The position numbers and the translations under genes were made by a program. A stretch of DNA of 64,000 nucleotides, from contig KZ111174.1 in NCBI GenBank assembly GCA_002077045.2, positions 152,646 to 216,645 of the forward strand, given 5' to 3'. Below the pieces are notes generated by a model that was given only the letters and a program-made list of their open reading frames with translations, was not told where the DNA came from and did no database searches. Shown one piece after another: positions 22,117 to 33,337 of the stretch. The number at the start of each line of letters is the position of its first letter. Positions within the stretch are counted from its first letter, which is position 1. Source of the stretch: Rachicladosporium sp. CCFEE 5018. Its lineage: Eukaryota > Ascomycota > Dothideomycetes > Cladosporiales > Cladosporiaceae.

Positions 22117-23017
22117 GATGTGCTGCAGCGAATGAGGATTAATGAGAATCTAGATTATAGCGTGGCAACCCATCATGAATATGCACCGTAACTCCAAGTC
22201 AGATGTCAAGTGCAGTGTCGTCTGGACATAGATGAGTTCCTCCAAATTTGTCAAGCTCTCAGAAATTCTTCGGGCTTTCAGTTGCCGAAGTATCGATAAG
22301 GCCCGGCTTCGGCCGCCTGCCGCAGCTCCCACGCTCGCACCTTCCTTTACTTCGCGAAGCCTCGACGATATTGGGACTGTGCAACGGCGACGTGATCTGG
22401 TGCTCCAATGACCTGTTTCGTATTTGTGAGTGATCTTGGGACGCCATCTCGTCTCACCTGGCGGCGGCAACATAACACGATCGGGACAGAGGCGGCGACG
22501 GACCGGACTCGGCTCGTGCAGCGATCACCAGGACAAGCGACAGCGTTTCAGATCTGTGCCACTTTTCTTTCGCGCGCGTCTCGCTGCCGACCGGTGTGTG
22601 TACGAAGTGATGCAGAGTCTCTGCAAATTGTAGTCTTTACTTCTATTTCTACCAAAGTGAAGTACACAAGCTATCGTATCTTTACCCGCTCGGTAGCTCA
22701 CAGCACCAAGTCCATCCCCCGCGGATCCAGTCAAACCGCCCCGCACATCCACCTGCACATTCGCCAAGCGCGCCATCCAAAACACTTCCAGTCCACTCGT
22801 TGCTCATCTGCATTGCATCACCAAACCAGGGAACCTTGCCTCTTGCTTTCAGTCAAGACAGTGCTAGTTGTGACTTGCAGTGGTTCCGCTCGGGCGCGCA
22901 CCGTACCTTCTTTTTCGCCAACTGCTAGACCCACTGCCACGAGAGGCGCAGTAGCTTTCACGAACCCGCCATAGGCTCCCAGACCATTAACAGCGAACTC
23001 GCTGGAGCGCCATCAGG
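22117..23017. other. Divergent promoter region
   Basis: About 900 bp between the starts of RPA135 and the Arl8-like gene. Open frames here have non-ATG starts or poor composition. Presumed promoters and leaders. Confidence 0.5.
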
Positions 23018-23932
23018 ATGGCGGGTATCTTTAGGCGGCTGTATGATTGGCTCTTGAGCCTGTTCTGGTATGTTTCCTGATGGTGTAGTCGTGAGTGGCG
23101 GTGAGGGCTGATGAAGTCGTTGCCTGAACTTGCTTTATCGAGGGATACGCATCCATTGATGTTCGTCCGATGGGAATGACGCGCCATGTACTGATGTTCT
23201 TGCAGGGCGACCGAGATGGACATCACCATGATCGGTCTGCAAAATGCCGGGAAGACGTCGCTATTGAGGGTGCTGGCGGTGAGCTATTGCAGAGCCCCCA
23301 TATTAAATCCGATACTGATGACTGCGACAGGGCGGCGAGTTCACCATCGAGTATGTAGTCGCACTAAGTGCCCTCGTGTGTGCCTCATATTGACATGATC
23401 GCTAGCTCGATACCAACAGTAGGCTTCAATATGAAGCGAGTCCAGAAAGGCCATGTCACCCTCAAGTGGTAAGGATCTTCCACGCTCGTTGACTCCACAA
23501 AGGGTCTAGGTCAACGTTGTGATGCTGACAGCACGCAGCTGGGATCTCGGAGGACAGCCGCGTTTTCGATCGATGTGGGAGCGATATTGCCGCGGCGTCA
23601 ATGCCATTGTGTAAGTCCCTGCGACGGCCTACTGTGCTCCAATATACTGACAGCGCAGATACATCGTCGACTCCGCGGATAAGGAGGCGCTGCCCGTCGC
23701 CAAAGAGGAGCTTCACATTCTGCTCGAGAAGCCCGCGATGGAGGGCATCCCGCTCCTCGTCCTCGGAAACAAGTCCGATATCCCAGGCCATCTCAATGTC
23801 GATCAGATTATTGAGGCTCTCGATCTCAAGCGTGTGACGCATCGGGAGGTGTCCTGCTACGGTATCAGTGCGAAGGAAGAGACCAACCTTGATGCTGTAC
23901 TCCAATGGCTCATCGCGAGAGCTAGCAAGTGA
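23018..23932 (+). CDS. ARL8: Arl8-like small GTPase
   Basis: Six exons: 23018-23067, 23206-23278, 23331-23350, 23406-23468, 23539-23610 and 23659-23932, giving 183 residues. Every junction has GT-AG ends and the joined frame is open throughout. GTPase motifs are GLQNAGKTS (P-loop), IPTVGFNM (switch I), WDLGGQPRFRSMWERYCRGV (switch II) and LVLGNKSD. The MWERYCRGVNAIVYIVD stretch is typical of Arl8 rather than of Arf or Sar1. The amino end AGIFRRLYDWLLSLFW is an amphipathic helix that would insert in membrane. Arl8 proteins act in lysosome or vacuole positioning and trafficking. The third exon is only 20 nt. Confidence 0.92.
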
Positions 23933-25152
23933 GCGGCCGACTTTGTAGAGTCTACGACAATGACCACATCATACGACGCCACGACCGCATAGCGATCTGC
24001 ATCCCCTACGACTTTACCTGCTCATGAAGATGTATGACAGCGCGGAGAGCTGCGTGCCAGCAATGGCCAAGGGAGCTCTGGATCTCTTTTGTTCTTGCTT
24101 ACGGCCAGTGGGCGGTATGTTTCACGCAGCAAGTGCGGGAGTATCTCTTCCTTTGAGGAATGGAAACGGAGCATAGTAGATGAGAGATGAGCATAAGAGT
24201 ACAGTAGCAATGCTTCCTTAAAGCAAACGTTCCGTGAGACAGTTCGTCTGGAAACTGTTTCTGCGCTCCAGCATTCGGTCTCGCTCGGTGTCGTGATTGT
24301 TGTGAAAGTCATGCTCTCGCCAGCGTGTTCCTTGGGCCAACATCTCCAGTCCGGCCACTGTCTGGGAGCATCGCAAGCATTGCGCCAGGTGCTCTCACCT
24401 CGCGCATGCAAAGGGGAGGTTGAGGGAGACGAATTCCAACTCCCTCCAAAATTCATCCCAAACACCTACTTCTCGCACAGACCCAATGCCAGCGCATACC
24501 TCTCTGGCTCGCGTCTCTGCGCGATGATTGGCTGTGTTTTCTGACAGCTCATGCACGCTGAGCTGGCAGTCGCAAGGTGCTGCTTTGAGCCTAGCGGTGA
24601 AAGTGGAGCGCGAATGCCGAGCCAGGTTCTCGCCGCGTGATCCTTGCTGCGAGAGTTTGGCTTGGGTGCACAGTCATGTCGAAGATCGCTGTGGCGGAGA
24701 GGCCCTCGGGAAGATGAGTAAAGTAATGCTGTTGCGATGGAATCTATGTTGCGAACACGCCGTCAGGCTGAAGGGTCATCGCTCGAGTGAAGCGAATACG
24801 CTCCTACAGCCGACATGACATGACGATTACGCCTCGCAAATACCACCTCTGTGCAGACTAGATTTGCGAGACCGCGTGGTCGCCGTGATCAGATGTGTGG
24901 CTGAGTGCTGCGCATCGAACGTTCGCGCCAAGCGATTACCTTCAGCACCAAGCTTGACCTCGTCATCCGGCGTACAAAGACCGGACCGTTCGCCATCTGC
25001 GACGTCTATCGTCACCAACATCTACCTCTCTCCGTCGCGCTGTGGAATCTGTCTACGCAACTACCAGCGACGTACCCTGCGAATCTACTGTTGTGCGACA
25101 ACCTTGCGACCAGATCTCCAAAGACAGGGACTTGCGTGTGATTACAGCCAAG
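23933..25152. other. Intergenic
   Basis: About 1.2 kb between the Arl8-like gene and the RCR gene. No supported gene; several overlapping short frames on both strands without recognisable features. Confidence 0.5.
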
Positions 25153-25810
25153 ATGCCTGCGCTCGAAACAAGACAATATAACAACAACAACAGGTATGAT
25201 CCACTGTGTCCACACAGCACGGCTGTGAGAGTCGTCAGCAACGCTCGGTCATGGTCGCAAGCCTCTGTACAGCGCAGTCATGGCTCATAGTATCAAACGC
25301 TGACTGTATTCCTTCCTAGCAACTGCTACTACGATGCCTACGGCCGAACCAGATGCCGCAACAGCGCCTGGAGTAACTGGGCCCGCTGGCTAGTTCTCGC
25401 GCTCATCATCCTCGCCGCCTTCTTTATCTTCTTCGTCTTCTCGTGAGTCGTAACCGAAGACGATACGTTGTCGGTCACGACAGCTAACAGACTTCCACAG
25501 CTGCATCACCGCCCGCCGCCGCCGAAAGAATGGCCACGCGCCCTTCCGCGGAACTGGCTGGACACTCGGCCGCACTCCTGCCGGCCATGCTCCAGCTCAG
25601 TACAACAGCGCAGCGCCGCAGTACGGAAATCAGCAGACCCAGCAGCCGTACTACAACAACAGCAACAACCCACCACCAGCTTATGGCCAGGGCGCGAATG
25701 CTGGGTACTACGGGAACAACAACAACAACCCTATCGAGCTGCAGCAGCCAGAACAGGCTTACGGAGGTGCGTACGCGCCGCCTAAGGGGCCGCCACCAGT
25801 CGTGAGGTAG
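25153..25810 (+). CDS. RCR-family single-pass membrane protein
   Basis: Three exons: 25153-25193, 25320-25442 and 25501-25810, giving 157 residues. Splicing yields YNNNNSNCYYDAYGRTRCRN, then one membrane segment (WARWLVLALIILAAFFIFFVF, about residues 32-53). Next comes a CxxxRRRRK-type basic patch and a long Gln/Asn/Pro-rich tail with NPPPAYG, which resembles a PPxY-like site for Rsp5-type ubiquitin ligases. This is the layout of the fungal RCR family (chitin synthesis regulation, Congo red resistance; Rcr1/Rcr2 in yeast), which works in plasma-membrane protein sorting. Family assignment rests on layout and the Cys/Arg juxtamembrane motif. Confidence 0.85.
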
Positions 25811-26981
25811 AGACGGCGGAGGATTGGGCGGAGTCTACGGTAGAAAAATGACATGATACCAATGGGAGGAGAGTGGTGTTTGGGAGCTTTTGGCTGGTTC
25901 TGTGGCCTCTGGGCTGTAGGAAATAGTACGGTGATAAGTAATGCTATAGTACAGTATTAAATAATCGGTCAACTTCGATTTCCTGATAGAACTTCTCGAC
26001 ATATACTGCGTACGGAATTCGCTTGCTGGTCAACGCAATAGCCAGCTCCCAGTGCTGGTCGCTGCGTCCATCGTAATGATCACGAGACGCTGCCTATTTC
26101 TCCTTGCAGTGTCAACTCTTTCGGGGTGTGACTGTTCCGAACCACACAGCGCAGCAGGGCTCGGTGGACCGCACACAGCGTAACCCGTGAAGCGAGAGCG
26201 AGGCGATTGGGAAAAGGCCTCGATCACGTAGAGACTCTGTCCGTGGCTGTGCAGCTTAACGCCGAGCCTTCTCATGGATGTTCATGCTTCCGCCTCCAGA
26301 AGTTCGTCGGCACTGCGTTTCGCCGAGGCTCCCGATCCTACTACCAAGGGGCTGACTCCGCCTCGAGATCCGACGACCTCGTCAACGACGCACCTACAGA
26401 CGCGACGAGAGGCGTCAGCGACGAAGAACCCTACCGCCATCTTTTCCAGCATCCGAAGACCGATTGTCGCGGCGAGCTGAAGCCATGCCTCGGACGTAAC
26501 TTCGGTCGTTGCAGGTCCGCAGCAGAAGACAGTCCAGTCCTATATCCACTTTCCTTCGCCTCCATGCTGTATGCGGCGAGAGCGATTCTGCGACTGCAGA
26601 GTTGCCTGACAGCAGAATCTTGCTACCGCATCATGGACGACGCGCAACAGGGTCAGTTGGTCTCGCCCGAATGGCCAGGGGCTCAAGTACATCTTCCAGC
26701 TTCTTCCCGACTTTGTCGTTCATCTCTTCGTCATCAGTGATTGCGCAGTACTCTCATATCACCTAACACCACAGAGAATTTGGCGCATTGTCCAGGAAAC
26801 CGAGAGTTAAACCACTACTGGCAAAGTGCTCGAGTCTGCATTTCGCGAGAATACAGGCCCGGACTCCACTGTCTCGAACAGGCTTCGACGCACACGACCC
26901 GTAGACCAAGGCAACTCGACAGCAGGCTCAGCTGGTGAACCCATCACTGGGACAGCATACGAATACACTCAAGATCCGAAT
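25811..26981. other. Intergenic region upstream of family copy D
   Basis: About 1.2 kb. Open frames at 26207-26740 and 26274-26480 overlap and neither is convincing. The stretch at 26640-26800 has some protein-like character in a third frame but no start or splice signals I could trust. Left unassigned. Confidence 0.4.
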
Positions 26982-27296
26982 ATGGACCAAGATACCAAGA
27001 TCCAGCTGGTCTTTGGGGTCATCGCAAGCATACTGGCATTAGTCGCGATCTACTTTGCAAGGCGCAGCTACTGCCGTACGTAATATCGTCAGCAGCATGA
27101 TAGTGGACTGTACTGACTTGAAACCGTATCAACAGGTCGACAACATGCTTCAGTACTTCCAGATCACGGCAGCTACCAACGGAGCTCATTCTGCCGAAGG
27201 TCGCGACGAACGCTTTACATGCTGGAGGACATTGAGCTCCACGGATGGCCAGATCAGAGAGCACCGGTGTCTGCTCTAGTGCTCGACTTCCGGTAG
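26982..27296 (+). CDS. Small membrane protein, YMLEDIE family, copy D
   Basis: Two exons, 26982-27075 (94 nt) and 27136-27296 (161 nt), with a 60-bp intron (GTACGT donor, CTGAC branch, AACAG acceptor), giving 84 residues. It starts MDQDTKIQLVFGVIASILAL, has one hydrophobic segment, and its basic tail contains FCRRSRRTLYMLEDIELHGW. It lies on the opposite strand and about 10 kb from copies A-C, beyond RPA135, the Arl8-like gene and the RCR gene. Exon 1 is closest to copy C, so the two were separated by a more distant duplication or an inversion. Function unknown. Confidence 0.8.
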
Positions 27297-27513
27297 CGTG
27301 ACCGAAGAATGGCACCAGCGAGTTGATAGAAGGACGCGTATAAGCATGGAATGTACGGAAGGTAACTAAGGGTGCTTCATTATCATGCCGCTACGAAATG
27401 CCCATGCCCTAAATCAAGCATGCAGTGTCCTACGCATGCAGCGCCCACTCCAATTAAGCCCAGCCCGGAACGCCTGATATGTTCGCTGTCGCTAGTATTC
27501 CGAGAGGTCATGC

Positions 27514-30008
27514 TCAGTCCTTGTTGACGACCCTCAGACTCCTTCTCGGGTTCAAAAGCACTCCGACAAAAGTCGGCTCTCTGCCACCCAACAAATCCTC
27601 ATCTTCACTGCTCTCCCGCCGCAAACTCTGATACCCAGCGCCACTCCCGCCGCCGCTGTTACCCTGCCCGACCAGCGTCTGTGGCTGGCTCGAGTACTTA
27701 CTCCCGCTCTCCACCCTGGAGGCTTCCTCGGAGTTCTTGTAGTAGCCACCCATATCCATACGTCGGCGGTCGGAAGAGGACTTGGATGCCTGATCCGAGG
27801 CGAGGAGTCCAGGGATCGCTGGCGTCTTCTCACCTCGTGCCTGGCGCTGCGCCATCTCGACGTGGTGTTTATATAGCGCGAGCTGTTTGCGGTAGACGTA
27901 TGTGCAGAACAACAAGTAGCAGACGGCGATAAACAGCAGCCCTGCGATGACGCCTGCTACGATAGCGGCGATGTTTGGGCCGGACTTCTTGTTGTTCGAC
28001 GCTGCTTGGCCTGAACTCGGCGATCCGGGAGCAGCAGTCTCGGTGACGGTGGCACCGGATGAGTCGGTGACGGTATAGGTGATTGGCTTGCCTGTGGCCA
28101 TTGGGCCTGCCGTTGCTGAAGCAGCGGGTGTGGTAATAGTGGCTCCGCCTGTGGGACCACCGCCGATCACTGAGATCACGGCTGCGGGAACGGAGTAGCC
28201 GTAAGACCCTTCGAGACCGCCTTGTGACGTGCCGTTATATAGCTGTGCGGCTTGTTGGTTGAATGGGTTGTTGGCGCCAGTCGATACGAAGGACGACGCG
28301 GAGGGAGACGAAGCGTCTGCTGCAGCAGTGCCAGATGCACCGGAGGATGCAGCGTTGGAGGTGTCGGAGCCAGATGCTGAGCCGGCGCTGATCGCTGTGT
28401 ACTTCTGCACCCACTCAAGGTTGCTCATGTCAAAGACGTAGATACCAGGGCTTTCGCAGGTGAGCTGAGTGCCTACGTAGCCGCCTACCATGACCATTTG
28501 GCCGTTCCAGACATTGCAAGTGTGGCCACTGCGACCGTATGGTACAGACTGCTTGCTCATGTCGACTTGAATCCAGGTGAACGATGGTACTGTCAAAATC
28601 CACATGTCGTCGAACTGGGTCTGGTTGCCGTACGGGATCAAGTTCTGACCGCCGAACATGTAGATGTTGTAGCTGCTGCCGTCTGGTGCAGCTGCGACGC
28701 CGGCGCAAGGGTTGACGCGCATCGTGGGAGTAGGACCGGCGGTGGACTGCTTGTACCATTCACTCTTTGCAATGTCGTAGACATCGACGTTGTTCATTTG
28801 AGTCTGTGGTAGTGAGTTAGCTCAAGCCCTACGCTATCACTACAGTGGGCACTTACGTAGGTCTCATTCGTGCCACCAGCCATGGCGATGAGTATACCCT
28901 CGTCACCGAAGCCAGGCACGTACACCAGTATCCCGTCAGCACGGTCAGTGAAGCCAGCCTTCGACTGCAGACCACCCTCGGTGACATTGCGGTAGTTCCC
29001 GTCAGTTCCAGCAGTCTGACCGTTGCTCAGCGCATCCACTTGAGGGTTGGCTCGCTCAGGGAAGGTGAATTCGAGAAGCGACTGAAGGTACTGTCGCGGT
29101 ATGTAGTTTGCCCAACTCTGTGTGGTGTACTCGTCTAGATGGCCTCCGAAGTAAAAGCCTCGGCCAAGTGACGGAACGCTGATGGACGCGCCCTCAGATG
29201 CACCTTGCACAGGGTCGTTGTTGCTTGGCGCACTCTTACCGCTTGAGGTCTTCGGATTGCTGTGTTCAATCCACTGCTGGTCTGGTATGCTGTACTCCCA
29301 TGTAGCGTATGGGCCCGGCTTGACGATGGGCTTCCACGACACTTGCCCACCATAGAGGAATAGCGACTCATGTGAGCTCCATAGAGTACCCAGAGCCACA
29401 GCAGGTGGTCCAGATGGTTGTGGTAGTCCAGTCAGCGATGGTGTACCGATATCCCACGACTTTGTCAGGTCAAGTGTGAGGAAGTCGTTATTCCATGTGT
29501 TCTCTGTTTGTCCCTCCGATGTCGAAGCCTGTCCGCCATACAAGTACAGTGTCCCATTCACCACCGCCGACTGTTGCGCCCACCTGAAGCAGACATCTGT
29601 CGGACTGTCGTCTCGCCTCGACAAGTCTACTCCCGCGTGTGAGCGCGCTGTCACTGGTATCACACCAGCGTCCACGGGCTGTACAGGTAGAGCGCCTTGT
29701 CCGAGGAATCCAGTGCTTTGCAGTATCGGGAAAGCGAGCGCCAGGATAAACGCCACACCACCAAGTCGATACATGAGCGCGGTGCTACTGAGTGGCGATG
29801 GGCTGCGCACCCTTTGACTTGTGTGTGTAGTCTGAGGATACCTTTCGACAACGTGGACTTCGTCTTTGCTCCGAAACCTTACTGTAGCAGGCCTATCCCT
29901 CTTACTCGAGCTCTCCACTGTCGCAGCCGGCACTTCAGTCGCAACGTCGTCCAGCAGTCCAGTTTCGCGGAAGACAGAGCGTCGACGCTGCTGTTGAGGA
30001 TCCGCCAT
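27514..30008 (-). CDS. Kelch-repeat membrane protein
   Basis: Two exons, 30008-28857 and 28803-27514, with a 53-bp intron (GTAAGT donor, CACAG acceptor), giving 813 residues. A basic amino tail of about 78 residues precedes a membrane segment (MYRLGGVAFILALAFPIL). A large domain with kelch-type strands follows (for example NGTLYLYGGQ, LFLYGGQVSW, IYMFGGQNL and MVMVGGYVG), forming a beta-propeller. Next is a Ser/Thr/Ala-rich stalk, a second membrane segment (about residues 660-685, AAIVAGVIAGLLFIAVCYLL) and a cytoplasmic tail of about 125 residues. Such proteins are common in fungi as cell-surface sensors or wall-associated factors; the ligand is unknown. The gene is tail-to-tail with family copy D. 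Confidence 0.85.
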
Positions 30009-30858
30009 CGTCTTATCGTCTGCGCATGGACGATATGCAATAACTGATATACGCCGGCGCGCAACACAAGAAACCGATCCAGGTCGGAGTAAACGAGCGA
30101 ATGGATATTGTGGCTTGATATGCCTACGTCAATCCCACTAGGCGCGTGCTGGGCTAATATGCAAAACACCCTGCCGTTATAGGTACATGGCAGGGGTACA
30201 TAGATCGGATGTCCCGCTGTGAACACCGCGTTGAGGGCACACTGCAGGTACCACTACGCCGAGAAGGTCCTGTAGACTGTCATGTGAAGTTGCAGAATCC
30301 TCCTAGTTGCAAAGCAGGGAAACTTGCAGTGACGGAATGCTAACGTGGAGGAGATGATTGAAAGTGCAACAAACCGTTGGAGATATCGATATGCCTCGCC
30401 TCGTCGCACAGATGACATGCCGTTTGAAGATCAACATTTACCAAGGAAGACTTGTTAAGCGAGTCCAGTTGAGGCCCGTTCGCTTCGTCGGCAGCTGTTG
30501 GATGACGTTCTTGGAAACCATTCGAGAGTTCGTTAGACTCGAGCTAATCTCGATCCAGGGCCTGTGACCGCGTGGGAGGAAACCTTGGCATCAACATCAA
30601 CTCTTTGCATCGCCTATGCCACATTCGCAGCACCTGGTACTCAAGCCAGTGTCCATACTCGCAGAACACAGCGCAAGTCAGCACAACATTGATGCCAGCT
30701 TTGCTCGTAGGCTCATTCGATGTCAAGTATGAGGAGGCGGTAGGCTCACAGGACTTGGGGTGGACGCCCACTCAATTCGGACGTGTTCAACACGCGCCTG
30801 CTCTGAGGAACTCCTTTCATACCTCGCGTACACACCTTTCACGAAGCAAACCGCAAAT
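30009..30858. other. Divergent intergenic region
   Basis: About 850 bp between the kelch gene and the TFIIIC-like gene. No supported gene. An in-frame start at 30760 could lengthen the TFIIIC-like protein by 33 residues. Confidence 0.5.
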
Positions 30859-32964
30859 ATGGTTGCCACAGTCATCCGCGTCCCATTCATGCCGACAGCG
30901 CCCGAAGCTCTTGCCTGGTCTGCGGATAATCTTATCGCGGTCGGGGCTGGCGAGACGCTCTGCATTCTAGTACCCCGTCAGAAGGGCACGTGGGAAATTG
31001 TCAATCGCCCTGCCAGCGTCTTCACTGTAGAGGAGATTTCGCCCATGGATGCCGGTATGGGCTCGGATGTGTGGTCTTTGGGTGAGGAGCAGTCTCAACG
31101 TCACATCGTTTCTCTGGCTTGGTCTCCACCTGGCATTGCCAAATTCGAGACCTGTGGTCTGGCTGTGCTGCATTCGAATCATGTCTTGGCGATCTGGGAG
31201 TGTACAGGTCGTCCTCAGGAGAACACGCACTGGAGTCGATGCCTGCTAATAAATCATGCCATTCAAGCGCTGTATCAGCAAGACAAGGACAAGGGCCTGT
31301 CAAATCCCCCTGTGGAGCAGCAGCAGGTCTGGCAAAGGATCAATGCTTTCGCATGGGCTTCCCATATGCGAGATATCGGTTTGAGCATATCTCGACCAAG
31401 CCGGAGTAGTCAGCTCATAGCGGTGGGGACTGGGAGAGGCGATCTACTAATCATGGAGATTTGCTCACCCTATGACTTGTTCGACTCGTCAGAGAGTGGA
31501 TGGAGCGTCAAGACATTACATCGCATCTCCGCGAATACTATCGCTGCTGCTCGCCCTGCGGAAGCCAGCAGCGGACCAAGTGAAGTTGACATAAGGCTGA
31601 CATGTATTGCATGGAGTGACTGGGCAGTGGAAAGGCACGAGACGGACAATGTGGTCAGCTCCTTAGCTTTCATCGCGGCTGGTGTTTTGCACGCAGTGCG
31701 TGTTATTGTCACTACGGGATCAAACGCCGACCTGCTCGTAAGGGAAGTGAGAGCGCTGCCTACGGTCAATGCCTTCCCCGTTACAGGGCCGCTGCAGTTC
31801 ATAACAAAGAGCACAACAGCAGTCGCATTCGCAGCGGATGCGATAGTCTCGATGGAGCTCGAAACGAACGCATTGAATACCCACGATCTCGATGGTCGGT
31901 GGGACGGCGTCACCGGTCTCGCGCAAACAACAGACCCAGAGGGTACAACTCATCTGCACTTCACCTCCCATCTTGCAACATCCTCGTCTAAAACGTGCCG
32001 TCTTGCGGCCGATTTCAAGACGACATCAAAACCTGCCAGACCGCAATGGCGCCAAGCGATCAACGAAAGCAAGTCAAGATTCAACATCGCCCACGGCCTG
32101 GGTCGACATGTGCAAGACATCGTCTGGGACATCACCTCGTCGCCGTCACGCGATCTTGTTGCAGTCTGCGTTGTGTGCGAGCCGGACAGCAGTCCTGCGC
32201 ACTTCATCGCTTCCATGGACCTGTGTGAGGTCAGCATCACCAGGGAGTGTGATCTCTCGTATGGGCTTTGCGGCGACTCAGCCGAGTTAATGCACTTCAG
32301 CATGCGCCAACAGGGCAGTGAGGCTACCGAGAGAATGATGAAGAGTCTAGCACTACCCGGATCGAGCTCTACAGATGTTAGCTCTAGAACCACGACAGCT
32401 ACTGCTGCAGTTCTGGATTCGGTGTACACAATCAGAAAGGAGATAGACGAATACACTCCGAATGTTCGTGCTCGACTCGAGCGACTGGCCGGCCTGGCTG
32501 GAGGTGCTCGATCTCATTCACGTCTTGCAGCAGCCGAGTACACTTCCAACATCGAAGCCATCTTGAATGTAGCGTCGGCCCTTCCCCAACCTATCGAGGG
32601 CTTACTTTCGTCTCGCATACTTCACTCCCTTCGTGTGTTCAAGGCAAAGCTCTCCAAGGGTAGCACAGCGGACTTGATTCCACAAGAGAAGTGCATCGTG
32701 TGCTCGCAAGAGCTGCCTTTCGAGAGCCTCTTCTGGTCGAGATGCCCCTCAGGTCATCAGTACTCCAGATGTGCGCTCACCTTTCTGTCCATCCAGGAGC
32801 CTGGGCAGAGCAAACGGTGTAGACTCTGTGACGCGCAACACTTAAACGAGTACGCTCTGCTAACGCCTGACAACACTACGGGAAATTCGGACGAGCACTT
32901 TGCCAGAGTACTCTTTACGGCCTGCAAGAAGTGCTTATACTGTGGCGGTAAGTTCGTCGCATGA
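30859..32964 (+). CDS. TFIIIC subunit with delta-N propeller and zinc finger (Sfc9/TFIIIC90-like)
   Basis: Intronless, 701 residues from MVATVIRVPFMPTAPEALAW. The first 300 residues read like a WD-type propeller (ALAWSADNLIAVGAGETLCI, IVSLAWSPPG, LIAVGTGRGDLLIME), matching the TFIIIC delta amino-terminal domain. Residues 612-701 form a Cys-rich zinc module: CIVC, CPSGHQYSRC, RCRLC and CKKCLYCGG, as in the putative zinc finger of this subunit. TFIIIC binds the internal promoters of tRNA genes and recruits TFIIIB and RNA polymerase III. An upstream in-frame ATG at 30760 was rejected because the extra 33 residues do not fit the domain start. Assignment is by domain pair. Confidence 0.85.
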   Translation: MVATVIRVPFMPTAPEALAWSADNLIAVGAGETLCILVPRQKGTWEIVNRPASVFTVEEISPMDAGMGSDVWSLGEEQSQRHIVSLAWSPPGIAKFETCGLAVLHSNHVLAIWECTGRPQENTHWSRCLLINHAIQALYQQDKDKGLSNPPVEQQQVWQRINAFAWASHMRDIGLSISRPSRSSQLIAVGTGRGDLLIMEICSPYDLFDSSESGWSVKTLHRISANTIAAARPAEASSGPSEVDIRLTCIAWSDWAVERHETDNVVSSLAFIAAGVLHAVRVIVTTGSNADLLVREVRALPTVNAFPVTGPLQFITKSTTAVAFAADAIVSMELETNALNTHDLDGRWDGVTGLAQTTDPEGTTHLHFTSHLATSSSKTCRLAADFKTTSKPARPQWRQAINESKSRFNIAHGLGRHVQDIVWDITSSPSRDLVAVCVVCEPDSSPAHFIASMDLCEVSITRECDLSYGLCGDSAELMHFSMRQQGSEATERMMKSLALPGSSSTDVSSRTTTATAAVLDSVYTIRKEIDEYTPNVRARLERLAGLAGGARSHSRLAAAEYTSNIEAILNVASALPQPIEGLLSSRILHSLRVFKAKLSKGSTADLIPQEKCIVCSQELPFESLFWSRCPSGHQYSRCALTFLSIQEPGQSKRCRLCDAQHLNEYALLTPDNTTGNSDEHFARVLFTACKKCLYCGGKFVA

Positions 32965-33337
32965 GGATGATACGAAAGCATAGATGACTCGCGTGAGCCT
33001 GTGCAGACACCCGAGATAAGTGGGCTGGACCTTGCGTAACGTTGACAGCCAAAGCTGTCGCCCGAATAGCTTGGCGGTAATCTTGATGCATTCCTTGCCA
33101 TTTGTTTTGAGGATGTCCGTATCACATGCTTCGCATCGTGAGGATCCTCACAAACCTGACTAGGTGGAATCGACAATAGATGGTGAAAAGACAAATTGGA
33201 AACATTAGTAGCAAGGAAGATTATCGCCTGGAGGTTCAGTCTGGGAAGCTTTGGAGGTACTCTAGCCAGCGCGTGGTCTGAAAGCCGACCCAAACCTCGC
33301 ATACATACCATTGCATCAGATCAGCCAAGCTGTTGCC
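32965..33337. other. Intergenic
   Basis: About 370 bp between the TFIIIC-like gene and the frame-broken membrane-protein gene. Nothing recognised. Confidence 0.5.

Noticed and set aside
26207..26740. 177-codon open frame upstream of family copy D
   Set aside because: Non-ATG start, mixed composition and competing frames; not enough support for a gene.
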